From Branchiostoma belcheri (taxonomy: Eukaryota; Chordata; Leptocardii; Amphioxiformes; Branchiostomatidae): DNA of 64,000 nt. The notes under the pieces are model-generated. The model was given only the letters and a program-made list of their open reading frames with translations. It did no database searches and was not told where the DNA came from. The position numbers and the translations under genes were made by a program. The stretch lies in contig NW_017804176.1 of NCBI RefSeq assembly GCF_001625305.1, positions 1,773,283 through 1,837,282 of the forward strand. The letters run 5' to 3'. Shown here in pieces: positions 46,601 through 58,261 of the stretch (position 1 is its first letter; every line of letters starts with the position of its first letter).

Positions 46601-49600
46601 GCCACCTTTAATATTTCCCAATTCACAGTAGTAGGAAAACAGACTCAAAAACAGAATTTTTACTAATTTAAAATAAAAAGAACGAGAACCATAGAAATAG
46701 ATAGATTTAGCCTATTAAAAGAGTTTCATGATGATATCCTTCCAAGCTACTTTTATCAGATGTAAGCTGTCTACTTGACTTGACTATTATGAAATGAGGA
46801 CTTATTCCATTTTAATCTTCCTTAGAAAGCCTTTCCTGTTGGAATTCCTGTCAGCTTAACTTAGACATCAAGGGTTTAACCTTGAGATCAAGTGAGAAGA
46901 TTAAGATAAGTCTAAGGAGCTTTTCTTGATAATTCGTGGCATTAAGTACTTGAAAGGACTGACCTTTACAAGGTTAGCGCTTTTAGAAGCCCTTTTAAGG
47001 ATGTGTAGCGATTTTGGGTACCTTAGTTCTTGCGTAACCAAGTTTTGGGGGCATCCAACTTTTGGAGGTAACCAAGTTTTTAGCAACCAAATTTTGTGGG
47101 CTTAGCCAGCTTTTGGAGCAACTCGAGGTTTTTGACACAATCAGGTTTGTATGCATCTATTATGTTTACCGAAGGAAAATATATTGTTTTTGCTCTGTTT
47201 CCTCTTCTTCTTCCGTTCCAAACACTAGTCTCTGACCTGGTGAATGACCAGACTGTCTGTCACCATGGTAACTAGTTTTGGTTTACTTACATCATGTTGC
47301 AATTTTATAGTAGGAGGGATTTAGACTCCTGTCACCATATATGTGAATGTATTTGAGTAAGAATTAACAGAGCAGACCATATGCGAAGGTAAACATTACG
47401 CATTTGCTTTGCAAATGTAACCTTTCTAGTTTCAATTGCATTATTACGAATTCCAAAAAATAGAATAGTATAAATAATAATAAATGAATTTGCAGTGACT
47501 GTTTGACTGTTGTATTGACCCCCTGCCCACAGTAGTTAACAGATACCCGATGGTGTTGGATATGTCAAGGACATGCTTTGTTATCAGGCTCATCGCCTAT
47601 TGATTCTCAAGACCCCGTGAAAAATTTGCCGTTGATCCATAGCTGTGGGCGTTATCTCTACACTATATAGATGTCAAACTAGATTGACGTATTTCGTGGC
47701 CACTGGCCTTGAAGATAGGAGCAGCGGGAGATCAACTGGATTTCAGGTAATTGAATTTAGGACGTCATTTGCATAGTTCTGGTGGGCTGTACCATCATAT
47801 TCAGCAAGGTGGGTGGAAATGCTTCAAAATTCTTGAAATATTTTGTTGGCTGTAACAAAAAAAAAAGCATACCGGTACTACCTAGACATTGAACGTCCAT
47901 ATTACATACTTATAATATAATGTTAAATTACACTGTTAGTGTATTTCTGATAAAATCATTATACAACATGTACCTCAAACCTTGATTTGCCTTGGAAGAA
48001 TTGTGCCTATCTCACAAAAGTCGGTATTTGAAGACTTGCATTGGATTGGATAGTACAAACAGGATTCTGAACCCATCTACTTGCCTGCACTCTACTCATC
48101 TTACTTCTTAGCCATGATAATATTTCCTGCTTTGAATATTCTCTCACGTTCTCTCAACTCTGCACCAATAATAGCTTTCCTGCTGTTGACTTCTGGACTT
48201 CTCACTGATATTTCTAAGAGATGAACTCAACGACCCTGACATGTACACTCCTGGGTTTGCTTAGTTTCTTCATCTCTTTGCCAGCGTTTTGCGTCACAAG
48301 GTGCCAAGTCTACCGTCTTTATCCCCACATAATGGCTTTCTGCTCGGTGCATGGATAAGTTGCTGACCATTTCCATTCTGTGAATAGAGTGCTTCTGGCA
48401 CTTTAAGGTCGTTGGAGATCTGAGAGAAAGAAGTGGCCGTAATGATGCTGATGTGCTGTCGTTTCTCGTCAAAGAGCAAAAGAGCATGGACTCTAGATGA
48501 ACAGAACAAAAAGCAGGTCAGCTACATTAGGGCAGCATACTAGCTGTCACTCAACAGGGAAGGGGTCAGGTAACTCCACCACACTTTTGACCAATCACTG
48601 ATGTTTGCCTGTTTGTTCAACATAACTGGTTAACTGACTTTTGTCTAGTTTTGTACAGACAAGCTGTGGACTGTGTGGTTTGATCCACTCACACCTGGAT
48701 GAACCCCTAGACAAATTTAGAGTTGTACGCTTACGGTTTATACAAACATAGCTTGGAAGTTCAAAACTTGACTGACCAATGAAATTATCATCATTAAGCC
48801 CAAGGGCATACCATTTTCTAGCAGGGGGCAATTCGTAGCAATGTTCCATAAGAGCTCTGCAGATGTAACACGTTGACAATACTGTTTGGGCAAGTAATAA
48901 ATTTTGTAACCTCTGGGATGGTGGAAGGTAGTAGGCCGGGAATAAACATGTACATTACAGCGTAGCCAATCTGTCTGGTTTCTGTGGATAGTGGAGACAT
49001 AACTGCCCTCTGCCAGACGTATTAGTGTTAAGAGTCTTGGTGTGTGAATGTGCTCAGAATAAGCATCCCACCACACAATATTCCTTTGCTCTCCATGCGC
49101 TCTGCAAAGTCACCCACTTCTGTTTTGAGATATGAACACATTACTGTATCTTTCTGTGATTCTTGAAAGAATGAATTTCATACAAATTTAACAAAAAAAC
49201 TAGGAAGGTAACATTTGCAAAGCCAATGCATTGATGTTTACCTTCGAATATCGTCTGCTCTGTTAATTCTTACTCAAACACATTCATATATATGGTCAGA
49301 CAGGAGTCTAAATCCCTCCTACTATGAAATTGCAACATGATGTAACCCAACACCAGTTACCATGGTAACAGACAGTCTGGTCCAGGTCATTTAGGTCATT
49401 GTTTGGGGAAGAAGAAGAGGAGGAAACTGCAAAAAACAAAATGTGTTTTCCTTCGGTAAACATAATCAGAGAAAATATATTGGGGGTTTGCTGCAGTATA
49501 CATTATCTACAATGTATCAGTTTGTAAGGTCTGCTTGAGTGGAATATTACATAAAAATGACGCCCCCTCCTCTCCCCTCTAATTATATTACTTCTACCGA

Positions 49601-52600
49601 CCCAAGCAGAAAAAAAATTGCTCAGTCGTAAAACATTTCTCAATGATAGCTGTAATCATAACCATGGTCCATCAACAGATGAATCCCACATGTGAAACAT
49701 CAGCCAACTGTAGAGTCTTCATGTCATGATAAATCTTTTGATTGCTGGTTTCTCAGACTCAAAACAACTTTTATGGTTCAATTTATGTGGTATTTTACTG
49801 TCCCTGTCTAGACATCACTCTTATAAGGAAAAAGTATGATCTGATACTGAATGTATGCAGTTAATTGTTATGATTTATTTACTTGTGTACATGTATATGT
49901 GGACCATGTAATACATAGAAAGCTGCTAGAGGGCTCAAAATCTCATCTTCAACAAGTAAAATCCTATCTTATATACCAAATTAAAAATCCATCCATAGCT
50001 TCTTGAGTTATGCCTAAGCTGGAAACAAAGCACACAAAAAATCAAATGCAACCTAAAACATAACCTTGACAAAAGAAAAGTGCACTACAAGGATTTTCAA
50101 TTTATTTTGACCTATACTATACCTTGTAGTAAGAAATATATGCTTTGTAGTTGTTGATTTGTATAATGCATATTACTGAAATGTGAAATTATGAAAAAAA
50201 TGTCAGTAATTGTTCTGTTTTATAGCTGTCTTTGATATAAAATCATTCAATTTAAAACAGTAAAGAAATCTCAAAATCACCTTTCAGCTAAATTCCATAT
50301 CCTTGATTGAGACAAATTTTGACATTCTGTCATTTCCAATTTGCTGCTCATCTACTTTGATAGTGATGTGTTAGAATGTGTACACTGTTTGAATCTTTGA
50401 TCACCCCATAAGTCATTAATTAGTAGTAACAACCGAGTCATCAGCCAGCCATGTGATCAGTGCGTCACTTAGGTTCATCATAAACCCGCATGTTACACGT
50501 CAGAATATATCAATTTGAGTTACTGTCAGCTGTTATATAAACCATTCTACTGGGACCCTAAGACTGTCACATTAAAAAAAAACCTTGACTTAAAGATATC
50601 TATATTATTAACATGTAAATGCAGTACACACACAGATAAAATCCTCTTCCAACAGATAGACATGTATTTGATTTGATTTTATTGAAATTGTAACAATACA
50701 CTAGATGTGGGACAAAGGCAGCTGTTGCTGGTGTTGTGTTTAACTCATAGAAAGAAATACAGGATGGACAATACTCATTTTCAATTGAGTTTAAGTGAGG
50801 AAAGTTTTGTAAAGTGCCTTTCCCTAGGGCACAAGATTGGTGGCATGTCAGGACTCAAACCCGGGATCTGTTAGTTCTGAGTCGACCACCGTAGCACCAC
50901 ACTACCCCACCATGTAGACATGGCTTGTAGAAGTTAAAACTATAGAAAAAGAAATTGTAAAACTAAAAAAAATGTTTTTGTTACTTATGAACTTTGAAGC
51001 AATACTTTGCCCCTCTTTGTAATCTCCAGCATGTACTAATTGAACTCTTATTGCAGTGAAAATTGCGAGTGAACAGTTCTACACCCACCCACACACACAC
51101 AGAAACTATCAAACTCGAGTGGACTTACGAACAAGCGAAATGAAGTTACAAGAAAAATTACTTCCGCCACAGGCAGCAATTTCCTCTGAAGGGAAGTTCA
51201 TTTATTGAAATACGATGTGCAGAAACCAGCGGAAGTGTACTGAAGTGTCCGGTGGAGGGGGGAAGACTCCGACTAATTGGAACCAATTTTTTTTTACAGT
51301 ACGCACCTGCACATACACCAATTAAGGATTTATGATAGAAAAGTTCAGCATGGTTCAGCAACCCTGAATTTTAGAATTTTTCTTCTTTGGTGGCGTGGAC
51401 TCTGGTGTATTTTTCACTTTGAAAATGGAAAAAATGTACTGATGCCTTGAGAGAAAGTGTTGTTAATTTCTGTATTTTGCATTTTTAATTTTTTGTTTTC
51501 ATCTCCCTTGGATTTTAAAATTTTTCTTGGACTTAAGTGTATTTTCGACTTTGAAAATGGAAGAAAATGTACTGGTGCCTTGAGAGAAAGTCTAGTTAAT
51601 GTCTGTATTTTGTATTTTTTTAACACGAAATTCCTATAACCAAGGCTTTGAAAAGACAGGTGTTCTTTTGTAAGGCGATGCATAAGAATCAGAATTTTTT
51701 ATTTGAAGAACTCAGCACTTCAAAATGAAATACAATGTAGTATGCCTTTCAAACTGTGGAGTACATGAAAATGAATAGCGAATTCAGAATTTAGTTGACA
51801 GTTCTCATTAGTATGCCTCAGCCATATGTGCTGCCATTTGTCTTGTATTGTGAGTGCTGTCACTTAGAATGAGTTTGCTGGATCTATTTTTGTTTCTAAT
51901 CAGAATTCCATTTGTACAGCACAAGTAGTTGACTTGTAGTAGTTACCGGGAAGTAGTAGTGATTGCTTTATTTAAGAAAAAAAATTATAATGGAACAAGT
52001 CAGCCTTTCAGCAAAAACTGATGTGCACTGACATTTATGAAATGAGCATTTTTTAACTTTTTAATGTTGTATCTATTAAAATTTTTTTTATCATAATCAT
52101 ATAACCAGCCACTACTGCCACTATACCAAATATAGATACAGAATGCAGAGAAGGACTTTGTGTGAATAATGTTTTCCATGTGTACCTACATATGCACACA
52201 TTCCATAACCCTTACGATAATTGTTTAATGCTATTCTTGGTAGCAGCACCACCTGTTGCTACTTAGTAAAAGACTAAGTATAGCGTTGTTCAAAGAGTTG
52301 ATTGGTGGTTATGTAAGTACATGTATTTCCTGGCCTGTTTATGTTTATATACCACAGAGTTAGACTATTATGTCAATTTTCAATATGGAACATGTCATTT
52401 TTGCTTAAAATTTGAAAAAAATTGCTCCAAACACAACCTGGAAATGAAGTTCAAAATGCATTAACCAGGACACCATTTCTTCTAGTTAAAGTACATGCTT
52501 GTACCTGCATACTTAAGTATGCCATGGTATATGTCATGTTTCTGACATTTTATATTGGTGTAGGATGAAAATGCTTATATATCTGAGACCTGTTGCACAC

Positions 52601-54729
52601 ATATTTTTTAGACATTTCCTTGTCCTTGAGACAGATCTAAAAGGTCTTCATGTCCGTAACAGGATTAGTCTGAGTAGCTGGGAGGAAGTAGTGACCTTTA
52701 GAAAATGTCAACCATGTTTAAGGTGAGAGTATCTCCAGACAAAAACTCTCAATAGTACTGGACATAAATATTATATCATCTAGCTTGGAGAAATTTCTGT
52801 GATATGATGATGGGATTTTAAAAAGAATTACGTGGACAATTCAGGAACTTGTTGCCATCTTTATTATTTTTTTTAAATTTCTAGTGCCAAACAACTGATG
52901 GTTTTTCAGTACTACGGACAAGGAAAATATTCAACTAGTTAGGCAACATTTCCTATACCCTATTTTATTTGTATTCATCATTTCCTAGATTTCAAAAATA
53001 AAGAATCAAAACAAGATTGTGAAGGATAGGGCCTCAAGAAATGCACACAACATATATTTAGTATTTGGTAAAAAATTGTGTTGGATAATGTCATTTGGAC
53101 TAACATACCCCAGAAATATAGAAGAAGTGTTGTGGCAGTATGGCACAATGTTACCTAACTGTACAATCAGTGAGCCAGCTTTCTTAACTTGCCTAACTCA
53201 TAGTCATAGTAAGTGTCCTAACATTGATGTGTGTTTTACCCAGGGTAGCTGGGGTGATGTGTGGGGAAAACGACCCATGTTGTTGCTGTGCCTCCTACTG
53301 ACAACCATCAGCTACACCCTGCTGGGGCTGGCACCCACCCTCGCACTGGCCATACCAGTCAGGATCCTTGCAGGTACAGTGTCATACACGTGCAGTTCCT
53401 TCAATCACTGCTAGGTGGCAGTATGCTACTGTCTGCTCAATGCTCCCCCAATTGGATACTGATACGTCTTTGTGAAATGTGTTCAGTACAACCAAGGACA
53501 TTATACACAGATGGGTATGTGATACACTGTGTATGATGTCCTTGGTACAACTTTGTTTTTATCAAGACTCTGTCTTTTTGTTTTCTTCTAGGTATCTTCA
53601 AACACAGCCAGACGTTATCCAAGGCATACTTGGCAGACATCGTCCCCAAAGCGGAACATTCAGAAGTGTTTGGAAGATTCAGTGCCTTCTCCAGTATGGG
53701 GTTTATAGTAGGGCCTGTGGTTGGGGGACATCTGATGGTGACAGAGGGAGGATTTCTGCTGGTCTGTCTGGTGGGTTCGGCTGTGTTCTTCATCAATCTG
53801 TGTAAGTTTCCACATTTCTTGTTCCTGAAAAAATATGTGATAATGACAGTATGGGAAGGTGTAGACAAAAACATTGATAAATTGATGAATAACTCAATAG
53901 ATATTTAAATGTATTTCTGCAAACTTCAAGTTGTTGGATAAATCATTTATCTATCATGTTTTTTGCTTGATAGATGAAAGATAATAGAAAAATAATAAAC
54001 AAAGATTTTGTCTCTTATTGTCCAGGTATTGTGTGGTATGTTCTTCCGCACGTCAACCCAGAAAAGAAAAATGACAACCACAGAAAGAATCCAGCTGCAA
54101 GCTTTGACGTTCTAGCTTTCTTCTCTTCCCTGAAGAAAGCCCTGTTCTCTGACATGTGGGATCTGTTCCTGGTCAAATTCCTCCTGACATTCTCTGTTCT
54201 TCTCTATCGCACCAACTTGGGGCTCGTTCTCGAACAACGCTTCGATATCACGCCAAAAGAGGTTGGCTACCTCATATCCTACAGCGGGATTGTCGGCACC
54301 GTGAGCGGCTTCGGCGCCGGAAAGGTCGCGGAATTTTACCGCAATGACACAACGGTGATGATCCATTTCACCGTTCTGTTGGTGGCGGCCATCCTGGGGA
54401 TGACTTTTACGCCGTACATCTGGCTCTACATCGTCTGCCAAACCGCCATGTCGTTCTGTAACGCTAACCTGAGGGTCGCGTCGACAAACATCACGATAGA
54501 GCGAGGGCGGAACAAAGAGACGGGGGTGCTGATGGGACTGAACCAATCGGTGATCTCGATGGGGAGGATCGGGGCCCCGTTGTTGGGTGGACTAGTCCAG
54601 GAGGTACACCTGACAGGAGCAGGGGTGGTGGGGGCAGGGTTCGCTCTGCTGGCTGGTGGGATCATGGTGGTTATTCCACCTGAAGGGTCTGATAGCCAGA
54701 CAGTAGGGAAAGAGAAGAAAGAGCTGTAG
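40540..54729 (+). CDS. MFSD9-like major facilitator transporter (six coding exons, 418 aa)
   Basis: Exons 40540-40620, 43542-43629, 44735-44778, 53244-53373, 53592-53801 and 54026-54729 join with matching phases to exactly 419 codons including stop. The first helix spans the exon 1-2 junction: SMWLCFSGFL then DLFGVSMIIPLL, the MFSD9-type signature. The MFS loop motif appears as GSWGDVWGKRP (residues 72-82). Further features include GFIVGPVVGGHL and TNLGLVLEQRFDITPKEVGYL. The family has about 12 helices in a membrane; its substrate is not established and is left open here. Start: ATG 40540 (gaaATGG), with a second good ATG at 40561 (aagATGG). The length is slightly below human MFSD9, mostly at the termini. 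Confidence 0.9.
40951..41062 (-). mobile_element. tRNA-derived SINE, copy 1
   Basis: On the minus strand: a tRNA-like head (GTAACGGCAGAGCATTCTG..., then GGTCCCGGGTTTGAAAAC as a B-box region), followed by CAACCTTGTGCCCTTTGC and a body ending TGAAAATGAGTAT. Matches copy 2 at 50.77 kb over its whole length with gaps. Lies inside MFSD9 intron 1. Confidence 0.65.
41569..41607. mobile_element. Degenerate MITE terminus
   Basis: The reverse complement reads GGCCAGACCAATTCAATATA then TTGGTTCTTAGG, matching the 38.92 kb MITE terminus at most positions. No opposite terminus was found nearby, so this is a relic end. Confidence 0.45.
43542..43629 (+). CDS. MFSD9 exon 2
   Basis: Acceptor gtacttttcag, donor TTAG|gtaagg. 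Encodes DLFGVSMIIPLLSRHAKDMG and the start of helix 2. Confidence 0.93.
44735..44778 (+). CDS. MFSD9 exon 3 (44 nt)
   Basis: Acceptor cctatttccag, donor ATA|gtaagt. Encodes ASVYGGIQLFSSPLI of helix 2. Confidence 0.93.
45300..45555. promoter_or_regulatory. GC-rich island in MFSD9 intron 3
   Basis: A CpG-bearing segment within AT-rich intron, with GCTAACGACAGGCGAGCG, GATTAGCGGATCTCG and several homeodomain-like TAAC/ATTAG words. No open frame. Could be a conserved non-coding element or a diverged repeat. Confidence 0.25.
46265..46300. mobile_element. Degenerate MITE terminus
   Basis: GGCCACACCAATTGGATTTG followed by TTGGCTCT matches the 38.92 kb MITE terminus with few changes. No partner end or target duplication seen. 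Confidence 0.45.
47158..47432 (+). repeat. Left arm of a large inverted-repeat pair
   Basis: About 275 bp beginning ATTATGTTTACCGAAGGAAA and ending CTTTGCAAATGTAACCTTTC. It matches the reverse complement of 49197-49468 at clearly over 80% by eye, including GTAGGAGGGATTTAGACTCC and GAATTAACAGAGCAGAC. Each arm carries its own short inverted ATGTTTACC/GGTAAACAT words (47162-47170 and 47388-47396), so it may be a MITE in its own right. Confidence 0.85.
49197..49468 (-). repeat. Right arm of the large inverted-repeat pair
   Basis: Inverted copy of the left arm, separated from it by 1.76 kb. Together they could be the ends of one 2.3 kb foldback-type element or two insertions of the same MITE in opposite orientation. 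Confidence 0.85.
50771..50912 (-). mobile_element. tRNA-derived SINE, copy 2
   Basis: Minus strand: GTGGTGCTACGGTGGTCGAC as the A-box region, GATCCCGGGTTTGAGTCCTG as the B-box region, then CTTGTGCCCTAGGGAAAGGC and ACTTTACAAAACTTTCCTCA, then GAAAATGAGTAT. The gene-distal part resembles SINE bodies widespread in marine invertebrates. The two boxes are better preserved than in copy 1. Confidence 0.7.
51385..51640. repeat. Tandem duplication, period about 136 bp
   Basis: ACTTTGAAAATGGAA...AATGTACTG(A/G)TGCCTTGAGAGAAAGT...TTAAT(T)TCTGTATTTTG occurs at 51415-51480 and again at 51549-51615 in direct orientation, flanked by matching TTTTTCTT words. Confidence 0.75.
53244..53373 (+). CDS. MFSD9 exon 4
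   Basis: Acceptor gttttacccag, donor GCAG|gtacag. Encodes the MFS loop motif GSWGDVWGKRP and helix 3. Confidence 0.95.
53592..53801 (+). CDS. MFSD9 exon 5
   Basis: Acceptor ttttcttctag, donor CTGT|gtaagt. Encodes GIFKHSQTLSKAYLADIVPK and the helix with GFIVGPVVGGHL. Confidence 0.95.
54026..54729 (+). CDS. MFSD9 exon 6 (terminal)
   Basis: Acceptor ttattgtccag. Encodes the central loop and the whole C-terminal half (several helices), ending KEKKEL and TAG at 54727-54729. Confidence 0.95.
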
Positions 54730-56390
54730 TTTACAGAATGGCCATGGTTTAACTGGATCACATTTTTTGTGCAGAATTCTATGACTTCTTTGCTTACAGT
54801 TATCAATACATGTTGTGTAGGAAGTATAGATTTTTTAATAGCTTTTTTGTGTAACTATAATGTTGTTATCATAATGGTACTGTGTTTTTATGGTATAAAA
54901 AGCATTTTACTGGTGCTACATTGCAATTGACTTGGAATTTAAGGTTAAAAATTTGCTTCCGCTGGCTAGATCCACTATGTTTCAACATAGAAGGAAAATG
55001 ATTTTGCAATGACTGATGTGTGGCTGTGCAATAAGAATACCCAATCAGAGTTCCAAAAGGCTAATGACATAAGGAAAAGGGAAAGATGATTGGTCAACAA
55101 TTGGTCAGTACATATCAGGGGATTTCCTCAATTGGGAATGTTCAGAATGTATTTCAGAGAACACTATATGCAAAGAAAAAAGTTTTGTATATTCTTGCTA
55201 AGTAGAATCACAAAATGTGGACCAAACTGCAATTTGCTGCTTTTTTAAGACATTGTTACATAGAATTTTGACATGAAAGAAATCTTTATTGTAATTTTGC
55301 TTAAAATTACACTCTTTTAAATTCATATTTTGATGACTATCATAAAAGAAAAGCTGTGAATGAAGAATAGATGTGAACAGAAATTTATACTGTTAAAAAT
55401 ACTGTTTTATTTCTCACGTTTTGATATTGTCCTGCTATTTTGCTTTCTTTTAAAAGAGGGTGTATGTGCAATAGATAAATGTGCTTCAGAAAATAGGTTA
55501 ATAAGGAGAGGCTATGGTGTCACTATGGTGATGGAATGTTACAGATGTATAAGAGAGAGAGAGAGAGAGAGTACAAATAAACTTATGCTTTGAATACTAC
55601 ATAGGTGTGAAATCTTCAATTTCATTATCTGTTTTTGTGATACAGGAACGTTGTCTTAAATTCTGACAAAATCGTTTGTTGTCCGAACTTAAGGTGATAG
55701 AGTTATCAGGGTACCGGTATTTGATTAAGATAGATTAAACTGCCTCTGTGACACTTGTGTATAAAACATTACATCTTTATTGTTAATCTGTCAAGAAGTC
55801 GATTGCCAATCAAGTAGATACATGGCAAAAGTCTATATGAATAAGACAGAATCCTTTCATAAGTTCAAATCACTTGGTCACCAAAACGCAAGTGATTTGA
55901 CAGTGAAGTCTTGTTCGATTTAGACCAGTTTTGTTCTTTTGCCATAAAATGACAATGAGTAACTTGCCTTTCTTCAAATGTTGTGAACTTTCGTCGTAAA
56001 CTTTACAATAGCTGCTCGCGTCTTCATTCGTCCGAATCTTAAAGCTTGTGGTCGAAGAGTCCGACTCATATAGCAAGCCTGACTCATTAGTACGGTCGTT
56101 TCAACAAGAGTGTAAAACAAACACAACTCAAGCTCGACTAAGCTTCTTTTCACACACACTTACTCAAGAGCCCCGATCCAATTTGTACAGGAAGGCGTTT
56201 GAATACCGTGACGTCAGGAGTTTTTTTTTCTTCTTAATCCGTGGTTGGGTCTACCCGGTACCCACGACATGCTCAAAAGTCGAGGTCGGCGACGACAACT
56301 GGAAACGCCGTGCAAGTGGCGGCCATGGTGGCAGAGTCACCCGACTAGATTCGCGATTCAGAGAGCTGCGCTGCGATTTCCTCCGGCAAC
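54730..56390 (+). other. MFSD9 3' UTR and intergenic DNA before the next gene
   Basis: Apart from the polyA signal and (GA)n run, no coding support. From about 56000 the sequence becomes GC-richer and probably holds the promoter and 5' UTR of the next gene. Confidence 0.5.
55576..55581 (+). terminator. Polyadenylation signal of the MFSD9-like gene
   Basis: AATAAA about 850 bp after the stop, just after a (GA)n run (55553-55570). Confidence 0.45.
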
Positions 56391-56394
56391 AACC

Positions 56395-57333
56395 ATGAGT
56401 ACCATGAGACTGACGCGACCTAAGAGAGAGGACGGATCTACAGGGTCCCGGAGCATGCCTGCCTCGCCGAGGCTTCACTACAAGACGTACCCTGATCTCG
56501 GGAGTCTGAACGACCTGAACCAGCCGTGCTCGCCGGCCAACAGCGTCGGCAGTATACCTGAGCTGCCGCCGCTGCCTAAAAAGCCATTCCCGCCGATGGC
56601 CTCATCGTACGCCCCGTCGAAGCGAGCCGACAGGAAGAAGTTACCGTACGTAGCCGGATCCTACCCGGTGATCAACATCGAAGACTTTGCCGTCGGGAGC
56701 CTACCAAAGACTGTCAAGACGAAGAAGGCTCCTACAGGCGTCGTTAAACAAACCAAGACAGCAACATCAAGGACAGAATTCGGACACTCTCTTGTGATCG
56801 ACTTAAACGCGGCCATGAACGGCTGCAGGGACCCGCGATCGGAAAGGCGCTCGTCGTACGAAGATCGCACGACAACGGGACGATCATCTTCAAGACTAAC
56901 TTCTCCCAGCATGGCTCACAGTCTCTCCTGGTCGGGAAGTGACTTAAAGAACAAACTGAGACAGTCCAAGTTCAAGACATCTCTCCTACAGAGTCCCAAT
57001 GTTTCGGGAGAAACTTTTGGATCGTTGAGTCAGACCAGTTCCCCCACAATCAGCACCATCTCTCTAGTGGACAGGTGTACCAACAAGAGAAACAATAGCG
57101 ATCCTGAACAGGGGACCACTACAGAAGAGAGCCAGGCGCACAGGAACAAGAACAGGGAGCCAGACGGGCCTCCTCAACAAATAGAGTCCTCGTCTCAACC
57201 TGAAGATGTAGTGGAGGAACTCGAAGAAAAACAGAACATCGAGAAATGCCTGAAGTGGTTGAAAGACGTTGCAATCGCGAAGGAGCACACGTCGTCAAAA
57301 GAAATGACACCCCCTCCCCATCTTCTTGGGTGA
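56395..57333 (+). CDS. Single-exon serine/proline-rich protein (312 aa), weakly PRR18-like
   Basis: ATG at 56395 in aaccATGA context; the frame is also open upstream to 56245, so an N-terminal extension is possible. Low-complexity basic and serine-rich protein with SIPELPPLPKKPFPPM, KLPYVAGSYPVINIEDFAVG, a middle block around EFGHSLVIDLNAAMNG, and an acidic tail followed by IEKCLKWLKDVAIAKE near the end. The C-terminal K-C-x-x-W-L-K pattern and the short hydrophobic DLN-A block resemble vertebrate PRR18, whose function is unknown. The assignment is tentative. No membrane segment or signal peptide. Codon use and length argue for a real gene. TTGG|gtgaga at the stop region could be a splice donor, giving a longer C-terminus. 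Confidence 0.75.
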   Translation: MSTMRLTRPKREDGSTGSRSMPASPRLHYKTYPDLGSLNDLNQPCSPANSVGSIPELPPLPKKPFPPMASSYAPSKRADRKKLPYVAGSYPVINIEDFAVGSLPKTVKTKKAPTGVVKQTKTATSRTEFGHSLVIDLNAAMNGCRDPRSERRSSYEDRTTTGRSSSRLTSPSMAHSLSWSGSDLKNKLRQSKFKTSLLQSPNVSGETFGSLSQTSSPTISTISLVDRCTNKRNNSDPEQGTTTEESQAHRNKNREPDGPPQQIESSSQPEDVVEELEEKQNIEKCLKWLKDVAIAKEHTSSKEMTPPPHLLG

Positions 57334-58261
57334 GAGGACCTTTAATACATGCCAAGCTGCATGTGCACCAGATGTATGGACTTTGGATTTGCGTGAAGAT
57401 TTTTTCAAGTCTGGAAAACGTGCTGTCGTCGCTCTCAAAGTCGTTTTTAAGTATCCAAAGTTCGAGTGAACGTTTGCTCAAACGTCACCCAATGACGCAT
57501 TGATCTGTGTGCACGGCAAATACAAACTAATATCCGTCCGTGTAAAAATGGAAAGGACCGGTGAGTTTATAGATTAAGAAACAATGAATATGTCATCGGG
57601 TAGGATTTTTAGCGTGCCGATACTACAAAAAGGACTGAAGTGGATTGTGCATGAGTAAGCTTAGAGTCCACAGGATGTAGCTCACCACGCACGTATTCGC
57701 CCACTTCCTCTGAACGGTGCAACCAAAGGAGAGAAAGAATGACAAGGTCCTCTTGAAGAGATACTCGTGGACTCATGTACAAAAGGAACACTTGCGAAGT
57801 AGGCATAGTCAGAATGGCAGGGATTGAAACCAGTGGTAAAGCTTGGGAATCAAGCATGGGTAAACCGTCAACAACTCTTGTTCCTGCATCCAAAAGTTAC
57901 TTAGGGAGTATAACTATAAGCACAGGATTAATACTAGAAGTTTTTACGATGCGAAATAACATAACATCAGATTTTCTTCTCCCTTTATTTATAGATCTAT
58001 TTTTACACGCATTTTAGATATGTAATTAAGTTAAAATAATTAAACACATTTATTGGTGATTAAGTAACAAGCTGTAAAATGTACTCGTTCAAAACGTTAT
58101 TTCTATGTCATTTTTTATTCACCTGAATATTCACCTGAATCCAGGCCATTAGGTACCCTTACTGGGTAATGAGGCCGTCTTCGTGGTGTAGACAGTTTGA
58201 ATTGAATTTGTGATGTTGAATTGTATAGTTTGTATGGATTCTTTCTCAGAATTGAGCTTTA

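Larger units (their letters stand above)
44779..53243 (+). other. MFSD9 intron 3 (8.5 kb)
   Basis: GT-AG intron much larger than its neighbours, enlarged by repeats: a degenerate MITE end near 46.27 kb, the inverted-repeat pair at 47.16-49.47 kb, a SINE at 50.77 kb and a tandem duplication at 51.4 kb. A GC-rich island lies at 45.30-45.55 kb. The short frames at 48.2-49.1 kb (minus) have no clear domain. Confidence 0.85.

Noticed and set aside
53019-53243. N-terminal extension of MFSD9 exon 4 using the open frame upstream
   Set aside because: The strong acceptor at 53243 and exact phase with exon 3 give the family sequence; the extension reads as intron.
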